NCBI GenBank assembly: GCA_937983105.1
Contig: CALKAM010000105.1
Coordinates: 9,038 to 73,037, forward strand
Length of the DNA stretch: 64,000 nucleotides
From: Planifilum sp021793745
GTDB taxonomy: Bacteria > Bacillota > Bacilli > Thermoactinomycetales > DSM-44946
Direction of reading: 5' to 3'
Every line of letters begins with the position of its first letter. Positions within the stretch are counted from its first letter, which is position 1. Positions 1-7,455 of this stretch are shown here, in pieces. Below the pieces are notes generated by a model. The model was not told the origin of the DNA, searched no databases, and was given only the letters and a program-made list of their open reading frames with translations. The position numbers and the translations under genes were made by a program.

Positions 1-997
1 ATTGGATCTCCCTCTGATGGTCCATCACAATACCGATACCCACGGGACGGCCTTTACCGTTTCCGTGGACCACATCAACACGACGACGGGGATTTCCGCC
101 CATGAACGATCCGAGACGGTCCGCGCCCTGATCGATCCCCAAGCCCGTCCGGAGGATTTTCGCCGACCGGGACACATTTTCCCGCTGATCGCCAAGAAGG
201 GCGGCGTGCTGAGGAGGGCGGGCCATACCGAGGCGGCCGTCGATCTAGCCCGGATGTGCGGAGCCTATCCCGCGGGAGTCATCTGTGAGATCATCCAGGA
301 AGACGGGACGATGGCCCGGGTTCCCCAGCTGATGGAGATCGCTGAAAAGTTTGATCTGAAGATCATTACCATCCAGGATCTGATCCGCTATCGGAACCGA
401 AAGGAGAACCTGGTCCACCGGATTGCATCGGTTCGCCTTCCGACGGATTTCGGGGATTTTACGGCCGTCGGCTACACCAATGATGTGGATGACAAGGAAC
501 ACATCGCCCTGGTCAAGGGTGAGATTGACCCGGAAAAACCGGTGATGGTACGGGTTCACTCGGAATGCCTCACCGGAGATGTCTTCGGTTCTCACCGCTG
601 TGATTGCGGACCGCAATTGCATGCCGCCCTGGCCCAGATCGAACAGGAGGGAACGGGGGTTCTCCTCTACATGCGGCAGGAGGGCAGGGGCATCGGCCTG
701 CTCAACAAGTTGAAGGCGTACGAATTGCAGGAAAACGGTCTGGATACCGTCGAGGCCAATCTGAAATTGGGTTTCCGTCCGGATCTCCGGGATTACGGCA
801 TCGGAGCGCAAATTCTGAAGGATCTGGGGGTCCGAAAAATGCGCCTGCTGACCAACAACCCCCGAAAAATCGCCGGATTGAAGGGGCACGGCCTGGAGAT
901 CGTCGAGGTGCTGCCGATACAGATGCCTCCCAACGAGGATAATCTCAAGTATCTCCGGACAAAGAAGATCAAATTGGGACACATGCTCAACCTTTGA
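1..997 (+). CDS. ribBA: Bifunctional 3,4-dihydroxy-2-butanone-4-phosphate synthase / GTP cyclohydrolase II, 5'-partial
   Basis: The protein makes both riboflavin precursors: RibB converts ribulose 5-phosphate to dihydroxybutanone phosphate, and RibA opens GTP. The reading frame is open at the window's left edge, so roughly the first 70 residues are missing; the visible frame starts at base 2. The RibB half ends near visible residue 150 and keeps the GHTEA segment. The RibA half has the zinc-binding cysteines of CLTGD and HRCDCG (visible residues about 189-202), RQEGRGIG and NNPRK. The ribH gene follows 18 bases downstream, as in Bacillus rib operons. Identity is secure; only the N-terminus is unseen. 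Confidence 0.97.
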   Translation, partial: LDLPLMVHHNTDTHGTAFTVSVDHINTTTGISAHERSETVRALIDPQARPEDFRRPGHIFPLIAKKGGVLRRAGHTEAAVDLARMCGAYPAGVICEIIQEDGTMARVPQLMEIAEKFDLKIITIQDLIRYRNRKENLVHRIASVRLPTDFGDFTAVGYTNDVDDKEHIALVKGEIDPEKPVMVRVHSECLTGDVFGSHRCDCGPQLHAALAQIEQEGTGVLLYMRQEGRGIGLLNKLKAYELQENGLDTVEANLKLGFRPDLRDYGIGAQILKDLGVRKMRLLTNNPRKIAGLKGHGLEIVEVLPIQMPPNEDNLKYLRTKKIKLGHMLNL

Positions 998-1015
998 CAG
1001 GAAAGGGGATTGATT

Positions 1016-1486
1016 GTGCCGAAAGTATATGAAGGGAAGCTGGTCGGGCAGGGGCTCCGATTCGGGATTGTCGTCAGCCGTTTCAACGAATTTATCACGG
1101 GCAAGCTGTTGACCGGGGCGGAGAATGCCCTGTACCGTCACGGTGTCTCGGAAGATGCGGTGGAGATCGCATGGGTTCCGGGAGCCTTTGAGATCCCCCT
1201 GGTCGCGGATCGCATGGCCGCCAGCGGCCGTTACGATGCCGTGATCGCCCTGGGGGCGGTGATCCGCGGGGCGACGGCCCATTTTGACTATGTGGCCGGC
1301 GAAGTGGCCAAGGGGGTATCCGGCGCCGCCCTGAAAAACGGCCTGCCGGTGATCTTTGGCGTGATTACCGTGGACACCATTGAGCAGGCCATTGAAAGGG
1401 CCGGGACCAAATCGGGAAACAAGGGATGGGAGGCTGCCGTCACCGCCATCGAGATGGCGAATTTGATGCGGGAGCTGAAGGAATAA
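1016..1486 (+). CDS. ribH: 6,7-dimethyl-8-ribityllumazine synthase
   Basis: RibH condenses the two RibBA-derived precursors into lumazine, the penultimate riboflavin intermediate, usually in a 60-subunit capsid. Family motifs are present: SRFNEFIT near the N-terminus, WVPGAFEIP, GAVIRGATAHFDYV with the catalytic histidine, and FGVIT. A GTG start at 1016 gives 156 residues, the normal length, and sits seven bases after AGGGG; a TTG at 1010 is in frame but abuts that ribosome binding site. The gene is the last of the rib operon here, and scpA begins four bases after its stop. No ribT-like gene follows. Confidence 0.97.
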   Translation: MPKVYEGKLVGQGLRFGIVVSRFNEFITGKLLTGAENALYRHGVSEDAVEIAWVPGAFEIPLVADRMAASGRYDAVIALGAVIRGATAHFDYVAGEVAKGVSGAALKNGLPVIFGVITVDTIEQAIERAGTKSGNKGWEAAVTAIEMANLMRELKE

Positions 1487-1489
1487 GGG

Positions 1490-2242
1490 ATGGATGTCAC
1501 GATCAAGCTGGAGGGCTTTGAGGGACCGCTGGATCTCCTGCTCCATCTGATCGAGCAGGCGGAGTTGGATGTCTGTGATGTCCCCATCGCCCGGATCACC
1601 GATCAGTACATGGCTTATCTGTCGGCGATGCGGGAGTGGGAGCTGGAGATCGCAAGTGAATTTTTGGTGATGGCGGCCACCCTGCTGGCGATCAAAAGCC
1701 GTATGCTCCTTCCCCGAACCGATCCGGAGGAGGCGGGAGCGCAGGATGAAGAGGACGCGGTCGATCCCCGGGAGGAATTGGTCGAACGCCTCCTGGAATA
1801 CAAGAAATACAAGCAGCTGGCAGAAGTTCTGCGGGAATTCGAATCCCGGAGGAGTCTGGTCTACACGAGGCCGCCGGCCGACCTTTCCGCCTATGCCCAG
1901 GATGAAAACCCCGTCGGAAACCTGACCGTCGACGATCTGTTCCAGGCCTTTGTCGAGGTGTTGTCCAACCGCAGGGATGAGCCGCCCCTGACCCGCATTG
2001 TCCGGGAGGAGATATCCGTCGGCGATCGAATGGAGGAGTTGCTGTCACTTTTATCGGAAAACGGCGGGACGATCCGCTTCAGCCTCCTTCATCGATGCAA
2101 CGCGACGCGGGAGCAAATCGTCACCACCTTTCTCGCCCTGTTGGAATTGATGAAGACGAAGCAGGTGATTTGCCGGCAGGAGAAGCTGTTTGACGAAATC
2201 CTCATTGTAGCCGTCGGAGAGAAGGAGGAAGGGGTCCATTGA
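1490..2242 (+). CDS. scpA: Segregation and condensation protein A (kleisin)
   Basis: ScpA is the kleisin subunit that bridges the SMC heads and, with ScpB, builds the condensin that compacts and segregates the nucleoid. The N-terminus carries the family signature FEGPLDLLLHLIE followed by DVCDVPIARIT, and an acidic linker lies near residues 82-95 (EEAGAQDEEDAVD). At 250 residues it has the expected length. It starts four bases after ribH and its stop overlaps the TTG start of scpB, so the two are translationally coupled. The ribH-scpA-scpB order matches B. subtilis. Confidence 0.96.
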   Translation: MDVTIKLEGFEGPLDLLLHLIEQAELDVCDVPIARITDQYMAYLSAMREWELEIASEFLVMAATLLAIKSRMLLPRTDPEEAGAQDEEDAVDPREELVERLLEYKKYKQLAEVLREFESRRSLVYTRPPADLSAYAQDENPVGNLTVDDLFQAFVEVLSNRRDEPPLTRIVREEISVGDRMEELLSLLSENGGTIRFSLLHRCNATREQIVTTFLALLELMKTKQVICRQEKLFDEILIVAVGEKEEGVH

Positions 2243-2865
2243 ATGATCGGGAAATGCGGGCGGTGATCGAAGGGCTTCTGTTTGCCGCAGGGGATGAAGG
2301 GCTTCATCTGCGGGAAATGGCGGAAATTCTCGAGGTGGATGTTGAGACGGTATCGAAGACGCTCCGGAGGATGCAAGAGGATTGGAAGAAGGAGGGGCGG
2401 GGCCTGCAGATCGTGGAAGTGGCCAAGGTGTTTCAATTGACCACGGTGCCGGAGCTGGCCCCTTATTTTGAAAGGATGGCCCGTTCCCCCAACCGTTCGC
2501 AATTGACGCGGGCGGCACTGGAAACCCTGGCCATCATCGCTTACCGACAGCCGATCACCCGGGCGGAGATCGAAGAGATCCGCGGGGTGAAATGTGACAA
2601 GACGATCCAATCTCTGCAACGAAAGGGATTGGTGAAAGAGGTGGGTCGGGCGGAAGGGGTGGGACGCCCCATTTTGTTCGGAACGACCCGGGAATTTCTG
2701 GAATATTTTGGTTTGAACCATTTGGAGGAATTGCCGCTCCCCGAAACGCTGCTCGACTGGGTGGAATGGGAGGAAAAGCGGCGGGATCTGTACCTCCGAT
2801 TGGGTGTCGAACTGAAGGAGAAGATGAAGCCGGAGACGGTTCCGGCGACCAAAAGCGAAGTATAG
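2239..2865 (+). CDS. scpB: Segregation and condensation protein B
   Basis: ScpB dimers bind the ScpA linker and regulate SMC ATPase cycling. The protein has two winged-helix domains; the motifs EGLLFAAGDEG, the TRAALETLAIIAYRQPITR segment and the GRAEGVGRP turn are typical. The TTG start at 2239 overlaps the scpA stop and is preceded by GAAGGAGG, so a non-ATG start is likely real. The length of 208 residues is normal. A strong terminator follows directly, ending the rib-scp transcript. Confidence 0.95.
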   Translation: MNDREMRAVIEGLLFAAGDEGLHLREMAEILEVDVETVSKTLRRMQEDWKKEGRGLQIVEVAKVFQLTTVPELAPYFERMARSPNRSQLTRAALETLAIIAYRQPITRAEIEEIRGVKCDKTIQSLQRKGLVKEVGRAEGVGRPILFGTTREFLEYFGLNHLEELPLPETLLDWVEWEEKRRDLYLRLGVELKEKMKPETVPATKSEV

Positions 2866-2884
2866 GAATTCTGACCGAATCCTT

Positions 2885-2923
2885 GCCGCCTTTGCCCTTG
2901 GACGGGGAAGGGCGGCTTTTTTT
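2885..2923 (+). terminator. Rho-independent terminator after scpB
   Basis: GCCGCC at 2885 pairs with GGCGGC around 2911, with an inner GCCC/GGGG extension, and is followed by a run of seven T. Confidence 0.85.
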
Positions 2924-2977
2924 GCATGAACCGGCTTGCTTTCGCCCAGAATAACTCCTAATTGGAAGGTGTTGGGC

Positions 2978-3646
2978 ATGCAAGTCCTCGGGTGGATTCT
3001 CCTCATCATTTTGATCGCGATCCTCTTGATTCCCTTTACCACCCTGTCGATCCGGTTTCAATACCGCAAGAGGGGTGCTGACGACCATGTGGGGGTGACC
3101 CTCCGCTGGCTTGGGGGATTGGTTCGCTTACACTATAGCGTTCCCAAGCTTTCCTGGACGGAGCGAGGGGATGTTTCCACGCGCCAGGTGGTGCAGACGG
3201 GGAAGGGAAAAACCCTGATGTCCAAGAGGAAGAGGATTTCCCTCAAGAAACTGCGCCGGTTCCAAAAAAATGCCCAGCGCATGCGGAGGCAGGTTCGCGA
3301 TCTTCATGGAATCCTCCGCCGATTTTTCCAGCATGTCACCTGTGAGCGGTTGGAATGGGTGTCCACCATCGGCACGGGGGATTCCGCCGAGACGGGAATC
3401 CTCACGGGGGTGGCCTGGGCCCTGAAAACCGCATTGGTTTCGGTGGCGGGAAGGTACGTACGATGGGCACGCTCTCCCCGATTGGATATCCATCCCTCCT
3501 TTGAAAGGCAGCGTCTTGAGTCCGATTTAGTGTGCATAGTCCAGTTTCGCTTGGGGCATCTTATACTTGCCGTCGCTCGCCTATATCTCCATATGCGCAA
3601 AGGGAGTGAGGGGACATGGCAGAACACCCCCTTCAGGGCCTCATGA
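2978..3646 (+). CDS. DUF2953 membrane-anchored sporulation protein (YtfI-like)
   Basis: The product is about 222 residues with one hydrophobic N-terminal helix (about residues 4-24) and a basic cytoplasmic-looking remainder, the layout of the DUF2953/YtfI family. The ATG at 2978 follows GGAAGGTG; an upstream in-frame ATG at 2936 lacks a ribosome binding site. Its end overlaps the start of ytfJ by 31 bases, the same pairing as ytfI-ytfJ in B. subtilis. There YtfJ acts in spore germination, and the family's biochemical role is unknown. Recognition rests on the overall layout and this neighbour more than on a sharp motif. Confidence 0.75.
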   Translation: MQVLGWILLIILIAILLIPFTTLSIRFQYRKRGADDHVGVTLRWLGGLVRLHYSVPKLSWTERGDVSTRQVVQTGKGKTLMSKRKRISLKKLRRFQKNAQRMRRQVRDLHGILRRFFQHVTCERLEWVSTIGTGDSAETGILTGVAWALKTALVSVAGRYVRWARSPRLDIHPSFERQRLESDLVCIVQFRLGHLILAVARLYLHMRKGSEGTWQNTPFRAS

Positions 3647-4065
3647 CTACCGCAATGGAAAATCTCAAAGAAATGGTTGATGTGAACACGATTGTCGGCG
3701 ATCCGGTGGAAACTCCGGACGGCAGCGTCATCATTCCCGTCTCCCGCGTCGGCTTTGGTTATGCCGCCGGCGGGACGGATTTTACCCTGGACGATGCCGA
3801 AAAGGGAAACGGGCTTTCGGGGGATGATAAGCGGGAGGGTAAAAAGGGACCGGAATTCCCCTTTGGAGGCGGCAGCGGGGGAGGCGTTTCGATCACGCCG
3901 GTGGCCTTTCTCGTGGTGAGCGAAAAAGGAATCCGTTTGATCAATCTGGATGGATCAACCCACCTCCTCGACCGGTTGATCGATTTTGCCCCGGGACTGA
4001 TGGAACGCCTGCAGGGGGCTGTCCGCGGCCGCAAGCGTTCGGAAGAGCCCCGCATGGATATTTGA
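3616..4065 (+). CDS. ytfJ: GerW/YtfJ family spore protein
   Basis: This 149-residue protein has the family hallmarks: MVDVNTIVGDP, VIIPVSRVGFGYAAGG, a glycine-rich FGGGSGGG segment and VTPVAFLVV-type ending strands. In B. subtilis the homologue (GerW) is a forespore product needed for normal germination and lysozyme resistance of spores. It overlaps the preceding DUF2953 gene by 31 bases and has its own GTGAGGGG ribosome binding site. In B. subtilis this pair lies elsewhere in the chromosome; here it sits between scpB and dacB, where B. subtilis has ypuI. Confidence 0.93.
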   Translation: MAEHPLQGLMTTAMENLKEMVDVNTIVGDPVETPDGSVIIPVSRVGFGYAAGGTDFTLDDAEKGNGLSGDDKREGKKGPEFPFGGGSGGGVSITPVAFLVVSEKGIRLINLDGSTHLLDRLIDFAPGLMERLQGAVRGRKRSEEPRMDI

Positions 4066-4169
4066 GAGCCTTTGCGCGAAGGAAACCGCCGGAGGAAACG
4101 ATCAGTTGGCGACCGGAAGGAAGGGTTCAAAACGGCTTTCACGCGGGATGGGCGATCCCGGTCACCTGT

Positions 4170-4203
4170 CCGCCGTCCTCATGGAGGGCGGTTTTTGTTT
4201 TTT
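4170..4203 (+). terminator. Rho-independent terminator after ytfJ
   Basis: CCGCC (4170-4174) pairs with GGCGG (4187-4191), an inner TCC/GGA pairs, and a T-rich tract follows. The tract abuts the dacB promoter. Confidence 0.85.
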
Positions 4204-4230
4204 CATAACCGGACGTGCCCGGCATATACA
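4203..4230 (+). promoter_or_regulatory. Putative sigma-E promoter for dacB-spmAB
   Basis: TCATAAC (4203-4209) and CATATACA (4223-4230) are separated by 13 bases. They resemble the sigma-E -35 (KMATATW) and -10 (CATACANT) elements at 5 of 7 and 6 of 8 positions. B. subtilis dacB is a sigma-E gene, which fits. Inferred from pattern only. Confidence 0.55.
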
Positions 4231-4263
4231 TGTGTACAAAGTACAAGCTGGGGTGGGGGATGG

Positions 4264-5403
4264 ATGCATCTCACATCGATTCGCTTCGCGGTCGTCTTAC
4301 TTCTGATTCCGCTTTTATTGGGCAACACGAAAGCGTTGGCTTCTCCTCCCGGGCCGGAGGTCAGCGCCCGGTCAGCGGCGCTATTGGATGTGGCCTCGGG
4401 CCGATTATTGTATGAAAAGGACGCCCACCGCCGCATGCCCATTGCCAGCGTGACCAAGATCATGACGGCGATTGTGGCCATCGAACATGGAAACTTGTCT
4501 GACCGGGTGCGGGTCTCTTCCCGGGCGGAGGGGGTTGAAGGATCGTCCATTTATTTGAAAGCGGGAGAGAAAATTCCCCTGGAGCATCTCCTCTACGGTT
4601 TGATGCTCCGTTCCGGAAACGATGCGGCGGTGGCGATCGCCGAACATGTGGGCGGATCGGTGGAGGGATTTGTTTATATGATGAATGAAAAGGCGGAATA
4701 CCTGGGCTTGTCCAACACGCATTTCGCCAATCCCCACGGGTTGGACCATCCCGATCACTACTCGACTGCGGCCGACCTGGCTCGGCTGACCGCCTATGCG
4801 ATGAGAAATTCCACATTTCGAAAAATCGTATCGACGGAAGTGAAAACCGTCCCCTGGCCGGGGGAGACATGGCATCGCAAATGGTACAACAAAAACAAAA
4901 TGCTCCGCTATTATCGCTGGGCGGACGGCGTAAAAACCGGGTACACCAAACAGGCGCGGCGGACGCTGGTTTCTTCGGCAAACCGGGACGGACGCCGTCT
5001 GGTGAGTGTCACCTTGAACGCCCCGGACGATTGGAACGATTCGATGCGCCTGTTGGAGTTTGGATACCGGGAGTTTTCCACGGTTCAGGTGGTGAAAAAG
5101 GGGCAAGTCTTCGATTGGGCCCGGGTGGCGGAGGATGAGGATCGGATGCTACAGGCGGTGGCGGCGGAGGGATTTGCCTATCCCCTGAGCAAGGATGAGA
5201 GGAATCAAATTCGACTGGAGCCCGTCGTTACCCATCCCTTGGATCAGATTGAAGAGGAGGGGAAACGGGTCGGCAATATCCGCGTCTATCTGGAGGATGA
5301 GTTGGTCGGAACCGTGCCCCTCTTGACCCAATTCGCGGAAAGTCCTTCAGTATGGCGAAACTGGTCTACCGTGCTGCAGTATGTTTTCGGCAGAGGGGGT
5401 TGA
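4264..5403 (+). CDS. dacB: D-alanyl-D-alanine carboxypeptidase, sporulation type
   Basis: This is a penicillin-binding protein that trims the terminal D-Ala from peptidoglycan peptides, here probably of the spore cortex. A signal peptide covers residues 1-26 (cleavage after ALA). The catalytic motifs are S62-V-T-K65, S117-G-N119 and K224-T-G226. Beyond about residue 290 lies the C-terminal beta domain of the PBP5 family. The ATG at 4264 follows GGGTGGGGGA, giving 379 residues. The downstream spmA and spmB complete the classic dacB-spmA-spmB sporulation operon, so DacB is a better call than a vegetative DacA. Confidence 0.92.
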   Translation: MHLTSIRFAVVLLLIPLLLGNTKALASPPGPEVSARSAALLDVASGRLLYEKDAHRRMPIASVTKIMTAIVAIEHGNLSDRVRVSSRAEGVEGSSIYLKAGEKIPLEHLLYGLMLRSGNDAAVAIAEHVGGSVEGFVYMMNEKAEYLGLSNTHFANPHGLDHPDHYSTAADLARLTAYAMRNSTFRKIVSTEVKTVPWPGETWHRKWYNKNKMLRYYRWADGVKTGYTKQARRTLVSSANRDGRRLVSVTLNAPDDWNDSMRLLEFGYREFSTVQVVKKGQVFDWARVAEDEDRMLQAVAAEGFAYPLSKDERNQIRLEPVVTHPLDQIEEEGKRVGNIRVYLEDELVGTVPLLTQFAESPSVWRNWSTVLQYVFGRGG

Positions 5404-5408
5404 CGGGG

Positions 5409-6002
5409 ATGGTTAATCATATCTGGTTATGGATGATCCTGAGCGGCGTGGTGGCCGCTGTGGTCCAGGGACGGGTGGACCTCGTGACCCAGGCGGCCCT
5501 CACGGGTGCGAAGGAAGCGGTCGCGGTCTGTATCGGATTGATCAGCATTCTCGTTTTTTGGATGGGAATGATGCGAATTGCTCAAGACGCCGGTTTATTG
5601 GAGAAGCTGGCCCGACTGCTTCGTCCCGCGGTCCGCTTTTTGTTCCCGTCCGTTCCCCCCGATCATCCGGCAATGGGTTATATTTTGAGCAATATCAGCG
5701 CCAACATGTTCGGGCTGGGAAATGCCGCAACCCCGATGGGCATCAAGGCGATGGAGGAGCTGCAGAAGCTGAATCCCGATCCGAAGACCGCGTCTCCGGC
5801 GATGTGTACGCTGCTCGCCCTGAATACCTCCGGTTTCACCCTGATTCCCACAACCATCATCGGTCTTCGGATGAAATACGGCTCGGCGGATCCGGCGGAG
5901 ATCATCGGAAGCACCTTGCTTGCCACGATGATCTCCAGCCTGGTGGCTATTCTGCTGGACCGGTGGTTTCGGTCCAGGTATTTCCGGAGTCGAGCGGAAT
6001 AA
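5409..6002 (+). CDS. spmA: Spore maturation protein A
   Basis: SpmA is an integral membrane protein required with SpmB for full spore-core dehydration and heat resistance; its substrate is unknown. The 197-residue product has several hydrophobic helices and the nucleoside-transporter-like gate motif around NISANMFGLGNAATPMG. The ATG at 5409 lies six bases after the dacB stop behind AGAGGGGG and gives the family's length (196 in B. subtilis); an upstream in-frame ATG inside dacB is unlikely. It belongs to the dacB-spmAB operon. Confidence 0.95.
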   Translation: MVNHIWLWMILSGVVAAVVQGRVDLVTQAALTGAKEAVAVCIGLISILVFWMGMMRIAQDAGLLEKLARLLRPAVRFLFPSVPPDHPAMGYILSNISANMFGLGNAATPMGIKAMEELQKLNPDPKTASPAMCTLLALNTSGFTLIPTTIIGLRMKYGSADPAEIIGSTLLATMISSLVAILLDRWFRSRYFRSRAE

Positions 6003-6026
6003 ATGCGATGCGGGAGGGGTGAGGAA

Positions 6027-6563
6027 ATGGAATGGATCAATTGGATTTCCAAACTGATGATCCCGGCGCTCATCGTCTTCATCCCTCTTTATGCCGCGTA
6101 TTTCCGCAAGGTTCCGGTATATGAAAGTTTTGTGGAGGGGGCCAAGGAGGGGTTCCCCACTGCGGTGCAAATTATTCCTCATCTGGTGGGAATGATGGTG
6201 GCGGTTTCGATCTTCCGGGAAACGGGGGCGATGCAGTTTTACCTGAAGCTGTTCCAGCCGCTCCTGTCCTTGATCCATTTTCCCGAAGAGTCGTTTCCCC
6301 TGGCCCTGCTCCGCCCCATCTCGGGGGCCGGATCCCTTGCCTTTGTGGAGAGCATTTTTCGCGCCCACGGTCCGGATTCCTATTTGGGCAGATTGGTATC
6401 GACGATGCAGGGGAGCACCGACACCACGCTGTACGTGCTGACCGTTTACTTTGGAGCGGTGGGAATCCGCCGGTCGCTGTATGCGGTGAAGGTGGGTCTG
6501 TTGGCCGATATGGCCGGCTTTGTGGCGTCCTGGCTGATCGTGACGATGGTCTTCGGCTCCTGA
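6027..6563 (+). CDS. spmB: Spore maturation protein B
   Basis: SpmB is the membrane partner of SpmA in spore-core dehydration. The 178-residue length equals that of B. subtilis SpmB when translation starts at the ATG at 6027, which follows GGGAGGGGTGAGG; the ATG at 6003, directly after the spmA stop, has no ribosome binding site. Conserved segments include VYESFVEGAKEGF, RPISGAGSLAF and GSTDTTLYVLTVYFGAVG. It is the last gene of the operon before rluB, 48 bases downstream. Confidence 0.95.
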   Translation: MEWINWISKLMIPALIVFIPLYAAYFRKVPVYESFVEGAKEGFPTAVQIIPHLVGMMVAVSIFRETGAMQFYLKLFQPLLSLIHFPEESFPLALLRPISGAGSLAFVESIFRAHGPDSYLGRLVSTMQGSTDTTLYVLTVYFGAVGIRRSLYAVKVGLLADMAGFVASWLIVTMVFGS

Positions 6564-6610
6564 TTTGTGATCCGCATCGGGATCGGATAAGATGGGGATG
6601 GGGTGAGAAT

Positions 6611-7336
6611 ATGGAGCGGCTGCAGAAGATCATCGCCCAGGCGGGGGTGGCCTCCCGCCGAAAAAGTGAGGAGTTGATCCTTCAGGGGCTGGTGAAGGTC
6701 AACGGGGAGACGGTTACCACCCTGGGGGTGAAGGTGGATCCGGACAGGGACCGGATTGAGGTTCAGGGAAAGCCGATCCGTCTGCAGCGGAAGCGGCTCT
6801 TTGCTTTTTACAAGCCCCGAGGGGTGATCACCAGCATGTCCGATCCCCGGGGAAGGCGGGTTGTGGCCGATTATTTTCGGGCGATTCCCGAGCGGGTGTT
6901 TCCGGTGGGGCGGCTGGACTGGGATACCGAAGGGTTGCTGCTCATGACGAACGATGGCGAGCTGGCGAATCTCCTGATGCATCCCCGGTATGAGGTGGAG
7001 AAGTGTTATCACGCCACGGTGCAGGGACATCCCGACGACGCGGCGTTGGAGCGGCTGAGAAGGGGAATCCGGCTGGAGGACGGATGGACAGCCCCTGCCA
7101 AAGTGCGACGCATCCGGCGGGAAAAGGGACTTACCGTGCTGGAGATCATCATCCACGAAGGGCGAAACCGGTTGGTTCGGCGGATGTGCAAGGCGGTGGG
7201 CCATCCGGTCCGCCATTTGATTCGGACGCGGTTCGCCTTTGTCACCCTTGAGGGGCTTTCGCCGGGCACGTTTCGGGAACTCAGCCGGGAGGAAAGGGAG
7301 CGCCTCCGCCGATCTTTCAAACAATCTTCAAAATGA
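6611..7336 (+). CDS. rluB: 23S rRNA pseudouridine(2605) synthase, RluB family
   Basis: The enzyme isomerises a uridine in helix 93 of 23S rRNA. An S4-like RNA-binding domain fills residues 1-60 (RLQKIIAQAGVASRRKSEE), followed by the RsuA/RluB catalytic domain. The catalytic aspartate is in GRLDWDTEGLLLMTNDG, and the conserved EGRNRLVRRM segment is near the C-terminus. The length of 241 residues is typical. The spmB-rluB order matches B. subtilis, where resA comes next; here resB follows. Confidence 0.94.
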   Translation: MERLQKIIAQAGVASRRKSEELILQGLVKVNGETVTTLGVKVDPDRDRIEVQGKPIRLQRKRLFAFYKPRGVITSMSDPRGRRVVADYFRAIPERVFPVGRLDWDTEGLLLMTNDGELANLLMHPRYEVEKCYHATVQGHPDDAALERLRRGIRLEDGWTAPAKVRRIRREKGLTVLEIIIHEGRNRLVRRMCKAVGHPVRHLIRTRFAFVTLEGLSPGTFRELSREERERLRRSFKQSSK

Positions 7337-7341
7337 GATTT

Positions 7342-7369
7342 TAGTCACGTTTTTCACCTGAGATATAAT
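7342..7369 (+). promoter_or_regulatory. Probable promoter upstream of resB
   Basis: A consensus TATAAT at 7364-7369 is preceded 16 bases earlier by a weak TAGTCA. It overlaps the first copy of a direct repeat (7366-7380 and 7382-7396). It would start transcription about 80 bases before the resB start codon. Confidence 0.5.
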
Positions 7370-7455
7370 GATTCTTAAAGGTAATGATTCTTAAAGAAGG
7401 TCCCGATCATCGATCGGGGGCATGCCGAGCACCATACGAAGCGGGGGTCGAAGCG

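Noticed and set aside
245..1546. Long open frame on the minus strand opposite ribBA and ribH
   Set aside because: It is antisense to two clear riboflavin genes, has no recognisable motif and reflects high G+C content.
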